Below are positions 1 through 8,302 of a stretch of DNA of 64,000 bases, piece after piece. Source of the DNA: JAPOUP01 sp965201085 (lineage in GTDB: Bacteria > Pseudomonadota > Alphaproteobacteria > Rhodobacterales > Rhodobacteraceae); contig CBDAVS010000030.1 of NCBI GenBank assembly GCA_965201085.1, forward strand, positions 12,755 to 76,754. Reading direction: 5' to 3'. Every line of letters starts with the position of its first letter. Within the stretch, counting starts at the first letter, position 1. The position numbers and the translations under genes are program-made. Under the pieces are notes generated by a model. The model ran no database searches and was not told the DNA's origin. It was given only the letters and a program-made list of their open reading frames with translations.

Positions 1-240
1 CGTTATGCCTGAGCCGGTCGAGCCGCCTGTCAGCTCAGCTGGATTCGCTCCGAGCACCGTTACCCGGTAGTTTATGAGCGTAGGTTTGAAGTCGAAAATG
101 ACGACCTCGTCCTTGTTGAATATGGCTGAGGTCGGCTTTACCGAAGTAAGCCCCCACCAGAGAATCGGAAAGATGAAGATGCAGGTAACCAACACCGCGG
201 CGGCATAGCGAAGGATCACCAGGTGAAGCGGAGTCTGCAT
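1..240 (-). CDS. Sugar ABC transporter permease, MalG type (partial, runs off the left edge)
   Basis: This is the N-terminal 80 codons of a binding-protein-dependent inner-membrane permease. It begins MQTPLHLVILRY, with one hydrophobic segment at about residues 10-30 ending in FPILWWGLTSVKPT, a beginning typical of the second (MalG-like) permease of carbohydrate importers. Its ATG overlaps the stop codon of the preceding permease (ATGA), so the two are probably translationally coupled and form the heterodimeric channel. The conserved EAA loop lies beyond the window. The substrate cannot be read from this fragment. Confidence 0.85.
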   Translation of the reverse strand, partial: MQTPLHLVILRYAAAVLVTCIFIFPILWWGLTSVKPTSAIFNKDEVVIFDFKPTLINYRVTVLGANPAELTGGSTGSGIT

Positions 241-1157
241 CAGAACCTGACCTTGAAAATCTTGATGAAGATATTAGCGGTGATGATCACCAGGAACAAG
301 GTGACGATCGCGATTGTAGAGGCATATGGGAAATTCGCTGATTTGAAGTAAACTGTGCCGGCATATGCGGTCAATGTCTCGGTCGCGGTGCCAGGCCCGC
401 TGTCGGTCATCACCTTCACGTAATCATACACGCGGAACAGATCGATGCCGCGGATCAGCACCGCGATGGCGATGATCTTCGACAGCATCGGTAGGGTTAT
501 GCGGAAAAACGCCTGCACCGGGGAGGCGCCGTCGATGGCGGCGGCTTCGAAAGGGTCCTTAGGCAGGGCGCGCAGTCCGGCGAGCATGATCAGGACCATA
601 AACGGGGTCCATTGCCAGATGTCCGCGACCAGCACCGCCCACAGCGCCGTTGAGCCTGTGGCCAGAAGCGGAGTGTCCGGCGACAGCAGACCGAGTGAGT
701 GAAGGCTGCGGCTGATCACGCCAAATGAATTGTTGTACATCAGCAGGAACATCATGCCGGTCACGGCGGGCGGCACCACAAGCGGCAGAGTCATCAGCGC
801 CCGCATCAACCCGAATCCGCGCCTGTCGCTATCCAGCAGCAGAGCGATGCCAAGGCCAAGCGCCAGCTGGATGACGATCGCCACTCCGGTGTAAAGGTAG
901 GTGACGGAGACCGCATCCCAGACACGTTCATCCGCGAATACACGACTCCAGTTCCAAGATGGTTCGAACAAGTTCTGGCGCGTGACCGGGTGACGGCGAT
1001 GAAGCGACAGCCAGATCGCATAAAGGATCGGATAAAGCCCGAAGATCACAAGCGTCGCCGTCACTGGCATGACCCATGGCAACGGGTGCTCGGAGGTCAG
1101 CCAGCGGGGCGCAGTCCATGACCTATGGCCACGGGAAGCGGTTGCGGTATCGCTCAT
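240..1157 (-). CDS. Sugar ABC transporter permease, MalF type
   Basis: A 305-residue inner-membrane permease of a carbohydrate ABC importer (BPD_transp_1 family). A first membrane segment (PWVMPVTATLVIFGLYPI) follows a short polar N-terminus, and several more precede the EAA loop, seen as LPKDPFEAAAIDGASPVQAFFRITLP without a break, which contacts the ATPase subunit. I start at MSDTATAS, because its ATG overlaps the TGA of the upstream dehydrogenase (ATGA). A longer in-frame extension upstream lies inside that dehydrogenase and is unlikely to be used. The neighbours (dehydrogenases, a glycerol-1-phosphate dehydrogenase family member) suggest a sugar, polyol or phosphorylated polyol substrate, which is inference. 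The ATPase and binding-protein genes are not in the window and may lie to the left. Confidence 0.9.
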   Translation of the reverse strand: MSDTATASRGHRSWTAPRWLTSEHPLPWVMPVTATLVIFGLYPILYAIWLSLHRRHPVTRQNLFEPSWNWSRVFADERVWDAVSVTYLYTGVAIVIQLALGLGIALLLDSDRRGFGLMRALMTLPLVVPPAVTGMMFLLMYNNSFGVISRSLHSLGLLSPDTPLLATGSTALWAVLVADIWQWTPFMVLIMLAGLRALPKDPFEAAAIDGASPVQAFFRITLPMLSKIIAIAVLIRGIDLFRVYDYVKVMTDSGPGTATETLTAYAGTVYFKSANFPYASTIAIVTLFLVIITANIFIKIFKVRF

Positions 1158-2182
1158 CTCATCATCGCCGCTACATTGCCGCCATCCACAGTCAGAACCG
1201 CACCGGTGCTCGCCCGCGCCTTGGCAAGAAATAGAAAAGCCTGCGCCACATCGTGGCACGTCACTTCACGTTTGACCAGATTGGAGCGCATATAGGCGTC
1301 AGGCGTAACCCCCCGGGCCCTGCTGCGGTCAGCCACCATCCGTTCGGTCATAAGGCCGGTACGAATTCGGTCAGCGTTGACGGCATTCGAGGTGATTCCA
1401 TCAGCGCCATGCTCGATCGCGTATTGTCGGACAAGGGCCAGAAGTGCGGCTTTGGGCGTCCCATAGGCTCCAAAGTCAGGTCCGGGGTTGACCGCTTGCT
1501 TGGAGACGTTGAACACAAGGGCGCCACCGGTGCCCTGGATTCTCATGACGCGCACTGCGGCGCGGGCCACATAGTGGTGCCCCCAGAAGTTCAGTGCGAA
1601 CGATTTCTGAAAGAGCGCATCGTCAAGGTCAAGCAGCGCACCCTGCAGCGCGGCGCCTGCGTTTGAGATCAGGATATCGACGCCCCCGAAGGTAGCGACA
1701 ACCCTCTTGACGGCCGCATCGACCGCTTCCGGCTGCGTGACATCGCAGGCAAAGCTCGCCGCACCAATGCGTTCCGCCGCGGCCCGAACCGAGTCTTCGG
1801 CAATATCGAGGAGCGCCACATAGGCGCCATCCGCTGCAAGCGCCTTCGCCGTAGCGTAGCCAAGCCCGCTCGCACCGCCGGTCACAATGGCGATCTGACC
1901 GGCAAGACCTGCATTGTGACCGGAGCCGGCAAGTTCAACCGACACGAGGTCTCGCACATGCGCGCGTTTTGTGCCAGTACCAAGCGTTCGGGCGAGCGCG
2001 GTCGCGTCTCCAACCACTGGAGCATCACCAGTTTGTTCGGAAATCCTGAACACCACGCGCCGGGGATGGCCATCCGCCCCGTTCGTACGAGCCAAGACGC
2101 CGCGTGCCGCTGGCAGGATATCAGCCGCCCGATCAAGCGCCATAAGGTCCAGCCTTTCCGCCTCTGTTCCGGATACAGCCAT
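1154..2182 (-). CDS. Short-chain dehydrogenase half of an aldolase/SDR fusion, N-terminally truncated
   Basis: A 342-residue protein whose residues from about 92 onward form a complete SDR domain: the NAD-binding TGGASGLG, the NAG motif, and catalytic Ser (NVSKQAVNPG) and Tyr/Lys (YGTPK). The stretch from NVSKQAVNPG to NAVNADRIRTGL is diagnostic, to my knowledge, for the bifunctional class II aldolase/short-chain dehydrogenase family (RhaD-like, about 680 residues). The first ~90 residues (LDRAADILPAARGVL...) resemble the end of that family's aldolase domain, so roughly 300 residues of aldolase are missing and another SDR gene sits where they should be. The SDR half could still oxidise a sugar or polyol, but the aldol cleavage step is absent here. 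The gene follows the upstream SDR by 7 bases and overlaps the next permease gene by ATGA. Confidence 0.8.
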   Translation of the reverse strand: MAVSGTEAERLDLMALDRAADILPAARGVLARTNGADGHPRRVVFRISEQTGDAPVVGDATALARTLGTGTKRAHVRDLVSVELAGSGHNAGLAGQIAIVTGGASGLGYATAKALAADGAYVALLDIAEDSVRAAAERIGAASFACDVTQPEAVDAAVKRVVATFGGVDILISNAGAALQGALLDLDDALFQKSFALNFWGHHYVARAAVRVMRIQGTGGALVFNVSKQAVNPGPDFGAYGTPKAALLALVRQYAIEHGADGITSNAVNADRIRTGLMTERMVADRSRARGVTPDAYMRSNLVKREVTCHDVAQAFLFLAKARASTGAVLTVDGGNVAAMMR

Positions 2183-2189
2183 CGCCCAC

Positions 2190-2915
2190 CTAGTATTTCT
2201 GGCGTGTCGGTGTGATGCAGATTTCCTGGATCAACGCGTTCTGCGGCATCCTGTAGGAATGATGCATGATCTCGGCGACATGTTCCGGCCCGATCCCGCC
2301 ACCCATCCTGACCTTGTTCTCCCTGTAGCTGGCGAGCGTCCGCTTATCCAGAACGCTGTTCAGCACCTCGGTCTCAATCACGCCGGGCGACAGTACGATG
2401 ACCCGCACATCGTAGTCGGCGAGATATTCGCGCAGGCTTTCCGCGACTGCGTGAACAAAGAATTTGGTCCCGCAGTATACGGTATGATCGGGGTAGACTT
2501 TGCGACCGGCGATCGAGCTCATCATGAACAGCGTGCCGCGGCGGCGTTCCATCATGCCCGACATCACGGCATGGACGGTGTTCATCACACCTTTGGCGTT
2601 GATATCGATCATCTCGTCCCATTCCTCGGGCGGCTGCCGGCCGATGTCGGAGAGCCGCGCGATACCGGCATTGGCGAACATCATGTCGACCGGGCCGTGG
2701 ATGGCTTCGGCCTCCGCCACCGCCGCTGCGATGGCGTCACGGTCGCGCACGTCAACTTTGCGGCAGATCGAATCCGGCAGAGCAAGCGCTTCCATACGCT
2801 TCAGGCGACGCGCCATAAGCAGGACAGGATGCCCAGCGGCCGAAAAGGTTCGCGCCACCGCTTCGCCGATCCCTGAACTCGCGCCCGTCACCGCAATCAA
2901 CGGCTTGTCCGTCAT
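2190..2915 (-). CDS. SDR family NAD(P)-dependent oxidoreductase
   Basis: A 241-residue classical short-chain dehydrogenase. The cofactor motif TGASSGIGEA is near the N-terminus, followed by NAG, the catalytic Ser in FMMSSIAG and the catalytic Tyr-Lys pair in YCGTK. Its length is normal for the family. I chose the ATG of MTDKPLIAV because a GGGAGAG ribosome-binding site sits six bases upstream; the in-frame ATG ten codons earlier lacks one. Members of this subfamily (Pro-Gly-VIETEV after the active site) oxidise or reduce small alcohols, often serine-like or polyol substrates, but the substrate here is unknown. It lies between the dehydrogenase gene upstream and the truncated aldolase/SDR downstream and is probably co-transcribed with both. 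Confidence 0.9.
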   Translation of the reverse strand: MTDKPLIAVTGASSGIGEAVARTFSAAGHPVLLMARRLKRMEALALPDSICRKVDVRDRDAIAAAVAEAEAIHGPVDMMFANAGIARLSDIGRQPPEEWDEMIDINAKGVMNTVHAVMSGMMERRRGTLFMMSSIAGRKVYPDHTVYCGTKFFVHAVAESLREYLADYDVRVIVLSPGVIETEVLNSVLDKRTLASYRENKVRMGGGIGPEHVAEIMHHSYRMPQNALIQEICITPTRQKY

Positions 2916-2975
2916 TTTTTCTCTCCCAGGCGATTTATCGATCATCCCATTATATTCGCATTGACCTGCAGGGCG

Positions 2976-4346
2976 CTAGACCTCTCCCATCGCAAATTCC
3001 TCCAGAAGCCCGGCGCCTGAGGCAATGTCCACAAAGGAAAAACGGTTGCGCATTTCGTGACTGTGACACACCGCTTCCCGATAGAATTCTGCGGGCAGAC
3101 CAAGCTCGGCCGCCGTCCTTGGGCCCTGCGCGGCCTCCAGCATCGAGGACATCCTGCCGACCGAAACGGTGAATGGCTCAATTTCGCGTCTAAGCCTTGG
3201 CCAAAGCGCATCAAGTCTCTCGTTAAACCTTTCTGCTCCAGTCTCGGTGAATGCCTTTTTTTCCCATTCGGCCTTGCATTCTGGCGCGATCCGGGAGCCC
3301 ATACGGCGCACCATATCGTCAAACTCGATCCGGGTGGCCGAAATCGCTGGCGCAGCGCTCCGCGACAGGATCTTCTTCTGAAGCCGTGCCATCGTCAGAG
3401 ACGCGACACCGACCTGTTGGCCGTGAAGTGTCCCTGGATGCCGGTCACCCGCGAAACAGTCGATATAGTGCGAAATCTGATGCTCGCCCATGGAACCGTG
3501 GTTCGAAACCCCGGTTATGGAGATCCCAAGCCCGCAAAGCGTCAGAACGCGGTAAAGCGATCCGACCGCCTGGATGTCACCTGCGGGAAGCAGTCCGGCC
3601 CTATCGTTGAGAAGGCGTTCATCCTGATCCTGGAGCATATAGGGCGAGGACCAGTATTCCGTGCCCAGCAGCCGATGCGACATCCACCAATCGACCTGCG
3701 CCACGGACCGCGCGAGGCAGTCAGCAAAGCCCGCTGCAGAAAGATAGGCCGGTGCTGCGGCCGAGACTCCGAGATCGACAAAGAACCCCTTTGGGACCTG
3801 CGCGGGCAGCGATACTTTCAGGCCGGAAGGCAGACCCATTGAGGCGGTTGAGGATGTGTACCCGTTCATCGACGCCGCGGTGCCGAAAACGCAGTAGCCA
3901 CGCCCGTCCAGATGGGTGGCAAATTTGCATAGATCGTTGATGGTGCCGGATCCGACTGCGACAACGGCCTGATAGGGTTTCAGCCGCGCACGCAGATCAT
4001 CGACGGCCGAAAGATCCGCATGCGGACGATCCAGGACGATGGCGTTGACCGACCCGAGTTTTCGCAGACCGGCCGCGACCCGGGCGCCAAGCGCGTCATA
4101 GGTCGCGGTATCGGCGACAACCGCAAAGGTGTCGCCTAGGTTCAGCTTGGCGACGAGGTTCGCTTCATCGCCGTCAAGACTTTCTTCAATGACGATCGAC
4201 TCGTAATCGACAGTCATGACCTTGTTGAGTTCCGGGTTGTACCAGCTGTCGGCAACGATTTCGTCAATGAGCGCCGTCCAGTCTGTTTTCCGAGGCGGCC
4301 GGCTCCGTACCATAGCATTGTCATCCGGCATGAAGCGCTCCAGCAA
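2976..4346 (-). CDS. sn-glycerol-1-phosphate dehydrogenase family protein (AraM/EgsA-like)
   Basis: A 456-residue member of the iron-containing alcohol dehydrogenase superfamily, glycerol-1-phosphate dehydrogenase branch, which interconverts dihydroxyacetone phosphate and sn-glycerol 1-phosphate with NAD(P)H. Visible motifs are the nucleotide-binding GSGTINDLCK and the three metal ligands: Asp in GFADCLAR, His in GEHQISHYID and His in LHGQQVG. The length is slightly above the bacterial AraM norm because of a C-terminal helical extension. It is the first gene of the minus-strand run with two SDRs and sugar-type permeases, so a catabolic role on a phosphorylated polyol is more likely than lipid synthesis (inference). 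An upstream in-frame start is absent; the ATG at 4346 precedes LERFMPDD. Confidence 0.88.
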   Translation of the reverse strand: MLERFMPDDNAMVRSRPPRKTDWTALIDEIVADSWYNPELNKVMTVDYESIVIEESLDGDEANLVAKLNLGDTFAVVADTATYDALGARVAAGLRKLGSVNAIVLDRPHADLSAVDDLRARLKPYQAVVAVGSGTINDLCKFATHLDGRGYCVFGTAASMNGYTSSTASMGLPSGLKVSLPAQVPKGFFVDLGVSAAAPAYLSAAGFADCLARSVAQVDWWMSHRLLGTEYWSSPYMLQDQDERLLNDRAGLLPAGDIQAVGSLYRVLTLCGLGISITGVSNHGSMGEHQISHYIDCFAGDRHPGTLHGQQVGVASLTMARLQKKILSRSAAPAISATRIEFDDMVRRMGSRIAPECKAEWEKKAFTETGAERFNERLDALWPRLRREIEPFTVSVGRMSSMLEAAQGPRTAAELGLPAEFYREAVCHSHEMRNRFSFVDIASGAGLLEEFAMGEV

Positions 4347-4454
4347 CAGATAATAGATGTCTAGGGTGGCCGTTCGCCCCTGTCAATTCCAGCCCGAAGA
4401 TCTCCGGACTGTTATGAATAACGATTTGCCGGTAACAATCGACGATATGCGAAC

Positions 4455-4737
4455 TTGGTTCCAGACCGACTCGAGGACCTGCAGGAAAGAATCCACGGAA
4501 ACGATACCGACATGTGGGAAGTCTATTGGGGTCGGGACAGACCCCAACAGGAAAACTATTGCCGTAACCGTCTGATCGAACCCATTTCCACGCGATTTCC
4601 GGAAGCGATCCGACTCGAGCAGGAAGCCTCCATGCCGCAGAGGAGAAGAGTGGACATAGCGTTGATCCGCAATGTTATCAAACTACCCGTCGAGATCAAG
4701 GGCCAATGGAAGCGTGACAGAGATTCCCGCCGGGTCA
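4455..4737 (+). pseudogene. Fragment with a PD-(D/E)XK nuclease-like domain
   Basis: About 85 codons read RLEDLQERIHGNDTDMWEV, then QQENYCRNRLIEPI, RRRVDIALIR and LPVEIKGQW. The Asp of RVDI followed about a dozen residues later by Glu-x-Lys in VEIKG is the D...ExK signature of PD-(D/E)XK nucleases. The same NYCRDRL...VEIKGQW arrangement occurs, as far as I recall, at the ends of large defence-type bacterial proteins. There is no credible start, and the frame runs into GC-rich IS DNA just after GQWKRD, so this is a remnant truncated by mobile DNA. Its parent gene cannot be named from the fragment. Confidence 0.45.
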
Positions 4738-4889
4738 TTTTTCCGTCGACTGGCAGCCCTGCGGGATATCCGCGGTGTTTGGCCGGTTCCGTGCGGGCAT
4801 GACCGAAGGCCGGACGGTGTGTCCGTTTCCGGAGGGGTGCGGTATGGGGGACGGGAGTATCGGTCGGGGTTGTCGGGAAGGCGGTGGGT

Positions 4890-5885
4890 TTTCAGGGTCC
4901 GGCGCGGACCGGGCCGACGTAGTCCTCCCTTTCGGGCTTTCCCGCCATCGAAAGGTGGAAGGTGGCCCGGTCGGGGAAGACGAAGGTCCTCGGAAGCTCC
5001 CGCATCCGGTCCCGGCGGTGGAGACGCCGCTTCCGGCACGCCATCGCCTCCCGGACCCGTCCGCGGCCATGGCTGAGGGTCCCGTCGATGGGGAAGGCCG
5101 GCATGCGGAACGTCCCCGTGAGGTCCGGCGGACGGTTCTTTCCATGCCCGAAGCCGTGACCGAAGCCGTATCCGTCCCTTGCCTTCACCGTCCTGAAGGC
5201 CCCGTTCCCTGTCGCCCGCCCGCGGCGGGCGCACCGCATGGGCTCCATCGGCGTCCCTTCGCTGGCGGGCGGGCCGGTGACCCGGGAGAACCTCCTCACG
5301 TTGCCTTTGCGGTCCGTCCCCCCATACCGGACCATGTTCACTTCCGGTCCGGGGCCGGCGTCGTCCGGGGGCATATGGTCCCGCCCGGACCTGTGCGTGA
5401 CGCCCCTCGCCCTTTCGGACCTCTCCCGCGTCCACCCGGTTCCGCCGGCCCCGGACCGGCCGGACGGCGGTGCGTGGCCCCCCGGTTTCGCCACAGGCAT
5501 GAAGCGGAGACCCCTTTCCCCGGCATGCCGGTGAAGGGGCCGTTCGATGACGGTCCGTCCGCCGTGATCACCGCCTTCATGTGCGGATGCACAGGCGCCG
5601 CCGCGGGGAACCGGTGTCGGTGCGTCCCGCCGCCGTCCCTGCGCTCCCTGACGCGGCGGCGGCCGCACCCCGCTCTCCTCGGGGAGCGGTGGCCCGTCCG
5701 GTCGACGGGGATGGGGTGGTGGCCGCCGGGAACCGTCCAGCCCTCCGGCGCCCGCCCCGCCGCGGCGCCGCGTGGACTTTCCTGAAGGCGGGGCCGCGGG
5801 GGTCCACTTCGTCGAGCCGCTCGCGCATCCGCGTGTCCGACGGCGCCCCGTTCACGCCGAAGAGCGTCCGAAGGCGGCGGCGGTG
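4890..5885 (-). mobile_element. Decayed DDE transposase of the NDCERNA type, extremely GC-rich
   Basis: Read on the minus strand through frameshifts, the region gives LRTLFGVNGAPSDTRMRERL at its 5' end, then RYGGTDRKGNVRRFSRV, VKARDGYGFGHGFGHGKN and finally MAGKPEREDYVGPVRAGP. This order matches a DDE transposase family recognisable by LKTLFGV..PSDTRLRE, a central KNDCERNA motif and a C-terminal FEHNFGHGKKHL. Compared with that family, conserved Trp, Glu, Asn and Leu are replaced by Arg, Gly, Gly and Pro. The 5' end abuts a truncated IS5-type transposase at about 5885. No intact reading frame remains and the long ORFs on both strands here are by-products of missing stop codons. Confidence 0.55.
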
Positions 5886-6442
5886 TGAACCGTCATGACG
5901 ACCGGCGTGCCGCCGGCGTCCACGATCAGGTGCCTTTTCCTCCCCTTCACCTTCCTGCCGGCGTGGTGGCCGCGGGGGCCGCCGCTCTCCGCGGTCCTCA
6001 CCGACCGGCTGTCGACCGGGGCGGCGGCCGGCTCCGCGGATCGCCCCGGACACCGCCGCGCGAGGTTCCGGAGACGATGCGCGATACGCTCCGGGAGCCC
6101 GCTCCGCCGCCATGCGTGAAAATGGTTCCGGTCGGTGGAAAACGGTGGATATCCAGAGGGTGACGCGCGCCACCGGCATCCCGTGGACAGGATATACCGG
6201 CCCGCGCCGGACACCGACCGAAGGTCGACCCCGCGCGGCCGTCCCATCCTTCCCCGCTTCGGCGGCATCGGCCCGATGACGGTCCATTCGGCGTCGGTCA
6301 GGTCGTTTTGACCGTGGTCGTCCGGGCGCTTATGGAGCTGTTGGGTGGTCCTGTCCCGGGGCATGGCTCTCTCCGTATCTGGGTGCGTTCACCAACCGGA
6401 ATGCCACATCCTGCGGGACCACTCAGCTTATGGAACAAACTC
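5886..6442 (-). mobile_element. IS5-family (IS427-type) element, truncated copy A
   Basis: The transposase-start half of the IS found complete at 6446-7451. The minus-strand protein begins MPRDRTTQQLHKRPDDHG and stays collinear with copy B up to VVMTVHTA, where it breaks off at about 5886 against another decayed transposase. The right terminus (ending CAAACTC at 6436-6442) is intact and is followed by TAA and the left end of copy B. Relative to copy B it has many substitutions, nearly all from A/T to G/C, including Glu to Gly and Tyr to His. It cannot encode a functional transposase. Confidence 0.85.
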
Positions 6443-6445
6443 TAA

Positions 6446-7451
6446 GAGTTTGAATCATAAGTCACTGATATGATCAAACCATTGTTTTTCATGGAGTTGA
6501 CGCCCTCGCCACCCGCCTGAGCAGGAACCGGCAGGCGGCCAGCGTTCGTTCGTGCCTCACTCACGCCCGGACCGGTGGCGCGTGATGCCTCACCCCGGAT
6601 GCCAGCGAGTTCTCGCTGAGCCTTTCGTAATCTTTCGACAGGCGGCGGCACCGGCCCATCCAGGCGAAGGTCCGCTCCACCACCCAGCGGCGGTAGAGAA
6701 CCGTTAACCCTTCGACATACTTCGGTTTTTCGACGATCCTGATCACGTCCGGCAACCCCATCCCCCCAGGCCGCTCCCGCAGCTTCGGACCCGGGTGGCC
6801 ACCGTCGGCGAACAGCCTACACACCGTGGGCACCGTCTCCAGCAGCTCCGCGATCAGGTCCGGCGCCCCGTCCCGGTCCTGGATGTCGGCGGTGTGAACC
6901 GTCATGACGACCGGTGTGCCGTCGGCGTCCACGATCAGGTGCCTTTTCCTCCCCTTCACCCTCTTCCCGGCGTGGTGGCCGCGGGGCCCGCCGCTCTCCG
7001 TGGTCTTCACCGACTGGCTGTCGACCGGGGCGGCGGTCGGCTCCGCGGAGCGCCCCGGACACCGCCGCGCGAGGTCCCGGAGACGATGCACGATACGCTC
7101 CGGGAGCCCGCTCCGCCGCCATGCGTGAAAATAGTTCCGGTCGGTGGAAAACGGTGGATATCCAGAGGGTGACGCGCGCCACTGGCATCCTGTGGACAGG
7201 ATATACCGGCCCGCGTCGAACACCGACCGAAGGTCGACCTCGCGCGGTCGTCCCATCCTTCCCCGCTTCGGCGGCATCGGCTCAATGATGGTCCATTCGG
7301 CGTCGGTCAGATCGTTTTGACTGTGGTCGTCCGGGCGCTTATGGATCTGTTGGGTGGTCCTGTTCCAGGGCATGGCTCTCTCCGTATTTGGTTGCTTTCA
7401 CCAACCGGAATGCCACATCCTGCGGGACCACTCAACTTATGGAACAAACTC
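6446..7451 (-). mobile_element. IS5-family (IS427-type) element, copy B, complete with target duplication
   Basis: A 1006-bp element bounded by imperfect inverted ends: the left end begins GAGTTTGAATCATAAGT and the right end, read inward, begins GAGTTTGTTCCATAAGT. Both sides carry TAA (6443-6445 and 7452-7454), a 3-bp TNA target duplication as expected for the IS427 group. The left TAA is shared with the right end of copy A, making a head-to-tail tandem pair. It contains one transposase gene on the minus strand and is the best preserved of the five copies in the window (others at 5886, 37960, 38965 and 52010). Confidence 0.92.
6561..7373 (-). CDS. IS5-family transposase (copy B)
   Basis: A 270-residue DDE transposase, the only one in the window with a single uninterrupted frame. 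It opens MPWNRTTQQIHKRPDD and contains the family landmarks DLTDAEWTIIEPM, CQWRA, first catalytic Asp in VDSQSVKTTESGG, second in FADGGHPGPKLRE, and the Y-R-E region VVERTFAWMGRCRRLSKDYE with the catalytic Glu. The C-terminus (GVRHHAPPVRA) is shorter and different from the usual LAMIRLMLRRL tail, so activity is uncertain. Where other copies differ, this one keeps the residue found in the wider family (for example GCQWRA, SQSVKTTE), which is why I treat it as nearest to the ancestor. Confidence 0.85.
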   Translation of the reverse strand: MPWNRTTQQIHKRPDDHSQNDLTDAEWTIIEPMPPKRGRMGRPREVDLRSVFDAGRYILSTGCQWRASPSGYPPFSTDRNYFHAWRRSGLPERIVHRLRDLARRCPGRSAEPTAAPVDSQSVKTTESGGPRGHHAGKRVKGRKRHLIVDADGTPVVMTVHTADIQDRDGAPDLIAELLETVPTVCRLFADGGHPGPKLRERPGGMGLPDVIRIVEKPKYVEGLTVLYRRWVVERTFAWMGRCRRLSKDYERLSENSLASGVRHHAPPVRA

Positions 7452-7454
7452 TAA

Positions 7455-8302
7455 GCAGCGCGGCCGGGCATATGGCACGGTGCGCGAACACGCCGCTTCC
7501 GCTGGGCAAGAGAAACGCCGTCTCGGCTATGTCGGGGATGCTTTTTCCCGACCCCCGAGACGTTCCGCGGCCAGCGGTGCGGGTTTCTCGGCAGGTGCAT
7601 GACTTCGCCGAAGCGTGTTGAGCATCCGACGCGGGACGAAAGGCCAAGCCGGGAGCGGGAGAACGCGATGGGCGGACGCTCCGGGAGAGCCCGTCACGGC
7701 GCACTCGGGTTCTTCCTGCGGCCACCGCTTTCCTCCCTGACGTGCGGCTTACGGTGATTCGCCCGCTCAGGGCCGTGCAGGCGAGCGGTGTGTCATTTTC
7801 GGACGAGGGTCGCGGGCGGACCAGCACAAACGCCGGTACGCGGCCGCTGGCGGATCTGTCCGGGTCACGCGCGGATCCCGCCCGGCAAGGTTTGAGAGCG
7901 TGATGGTGCCGGAGCGCTTTCCTGAACCGGCGATGGAGCGTCCTGCGCCGCCTAGGCTGGCGGCATAACGGGATTGAAGGCTTCTGCCATTGAAAGCGTT
8001 TGGCAGGGACCGCCGTCAGGCAGATGGTTCCGCGGTGTGTACAGTCCTGCGGATGCGGTGCGGCGTGTCCGGTCTTCATCGGCAGTGGTCCGTTCCTTCA
8101 TCCAGCGCCGCTTTCGGCGACTGCTTGGACGACAGGCACCGGATCTCCTTCCGGTCCCGGCCTATCCGATCACTGCAGCGGAAAGGTGGCCCAAGACAAA
8201 TCCGCCGGATCTGCCTATGGCTTGTGTTGAAAAAATTCTTGATTGAAAAAATTTTCAGTATAACATCGAAGGTGATGAACTCATTGCAGGGGGATGTGCC
8301 GC
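7455..8302. other. No recognisable gene; GC-rich, probably decayed DNA
   Basis: From the TAA flank of the IS to the binding-protein gene I see no protein that resembles a known family on either strand. The first 500 bases are GC-rich with overlapping open frames in several phases, as in the decayed IS blocks. The last 60 bases become AT-rich (around 8225-8280) and probably hold the promoter of the importer operon; no confident -35/-10 pair could be assigned. Confidence 0.4.

Noticed and set aside
4683..5785. Long overlapping ORFs on both strands, apparently hypothetical proteins
   Set aside because: They are Arg/Gly/Pro-rich shadows in GC-saturated transposon debris; no frame has family similarity over its length.
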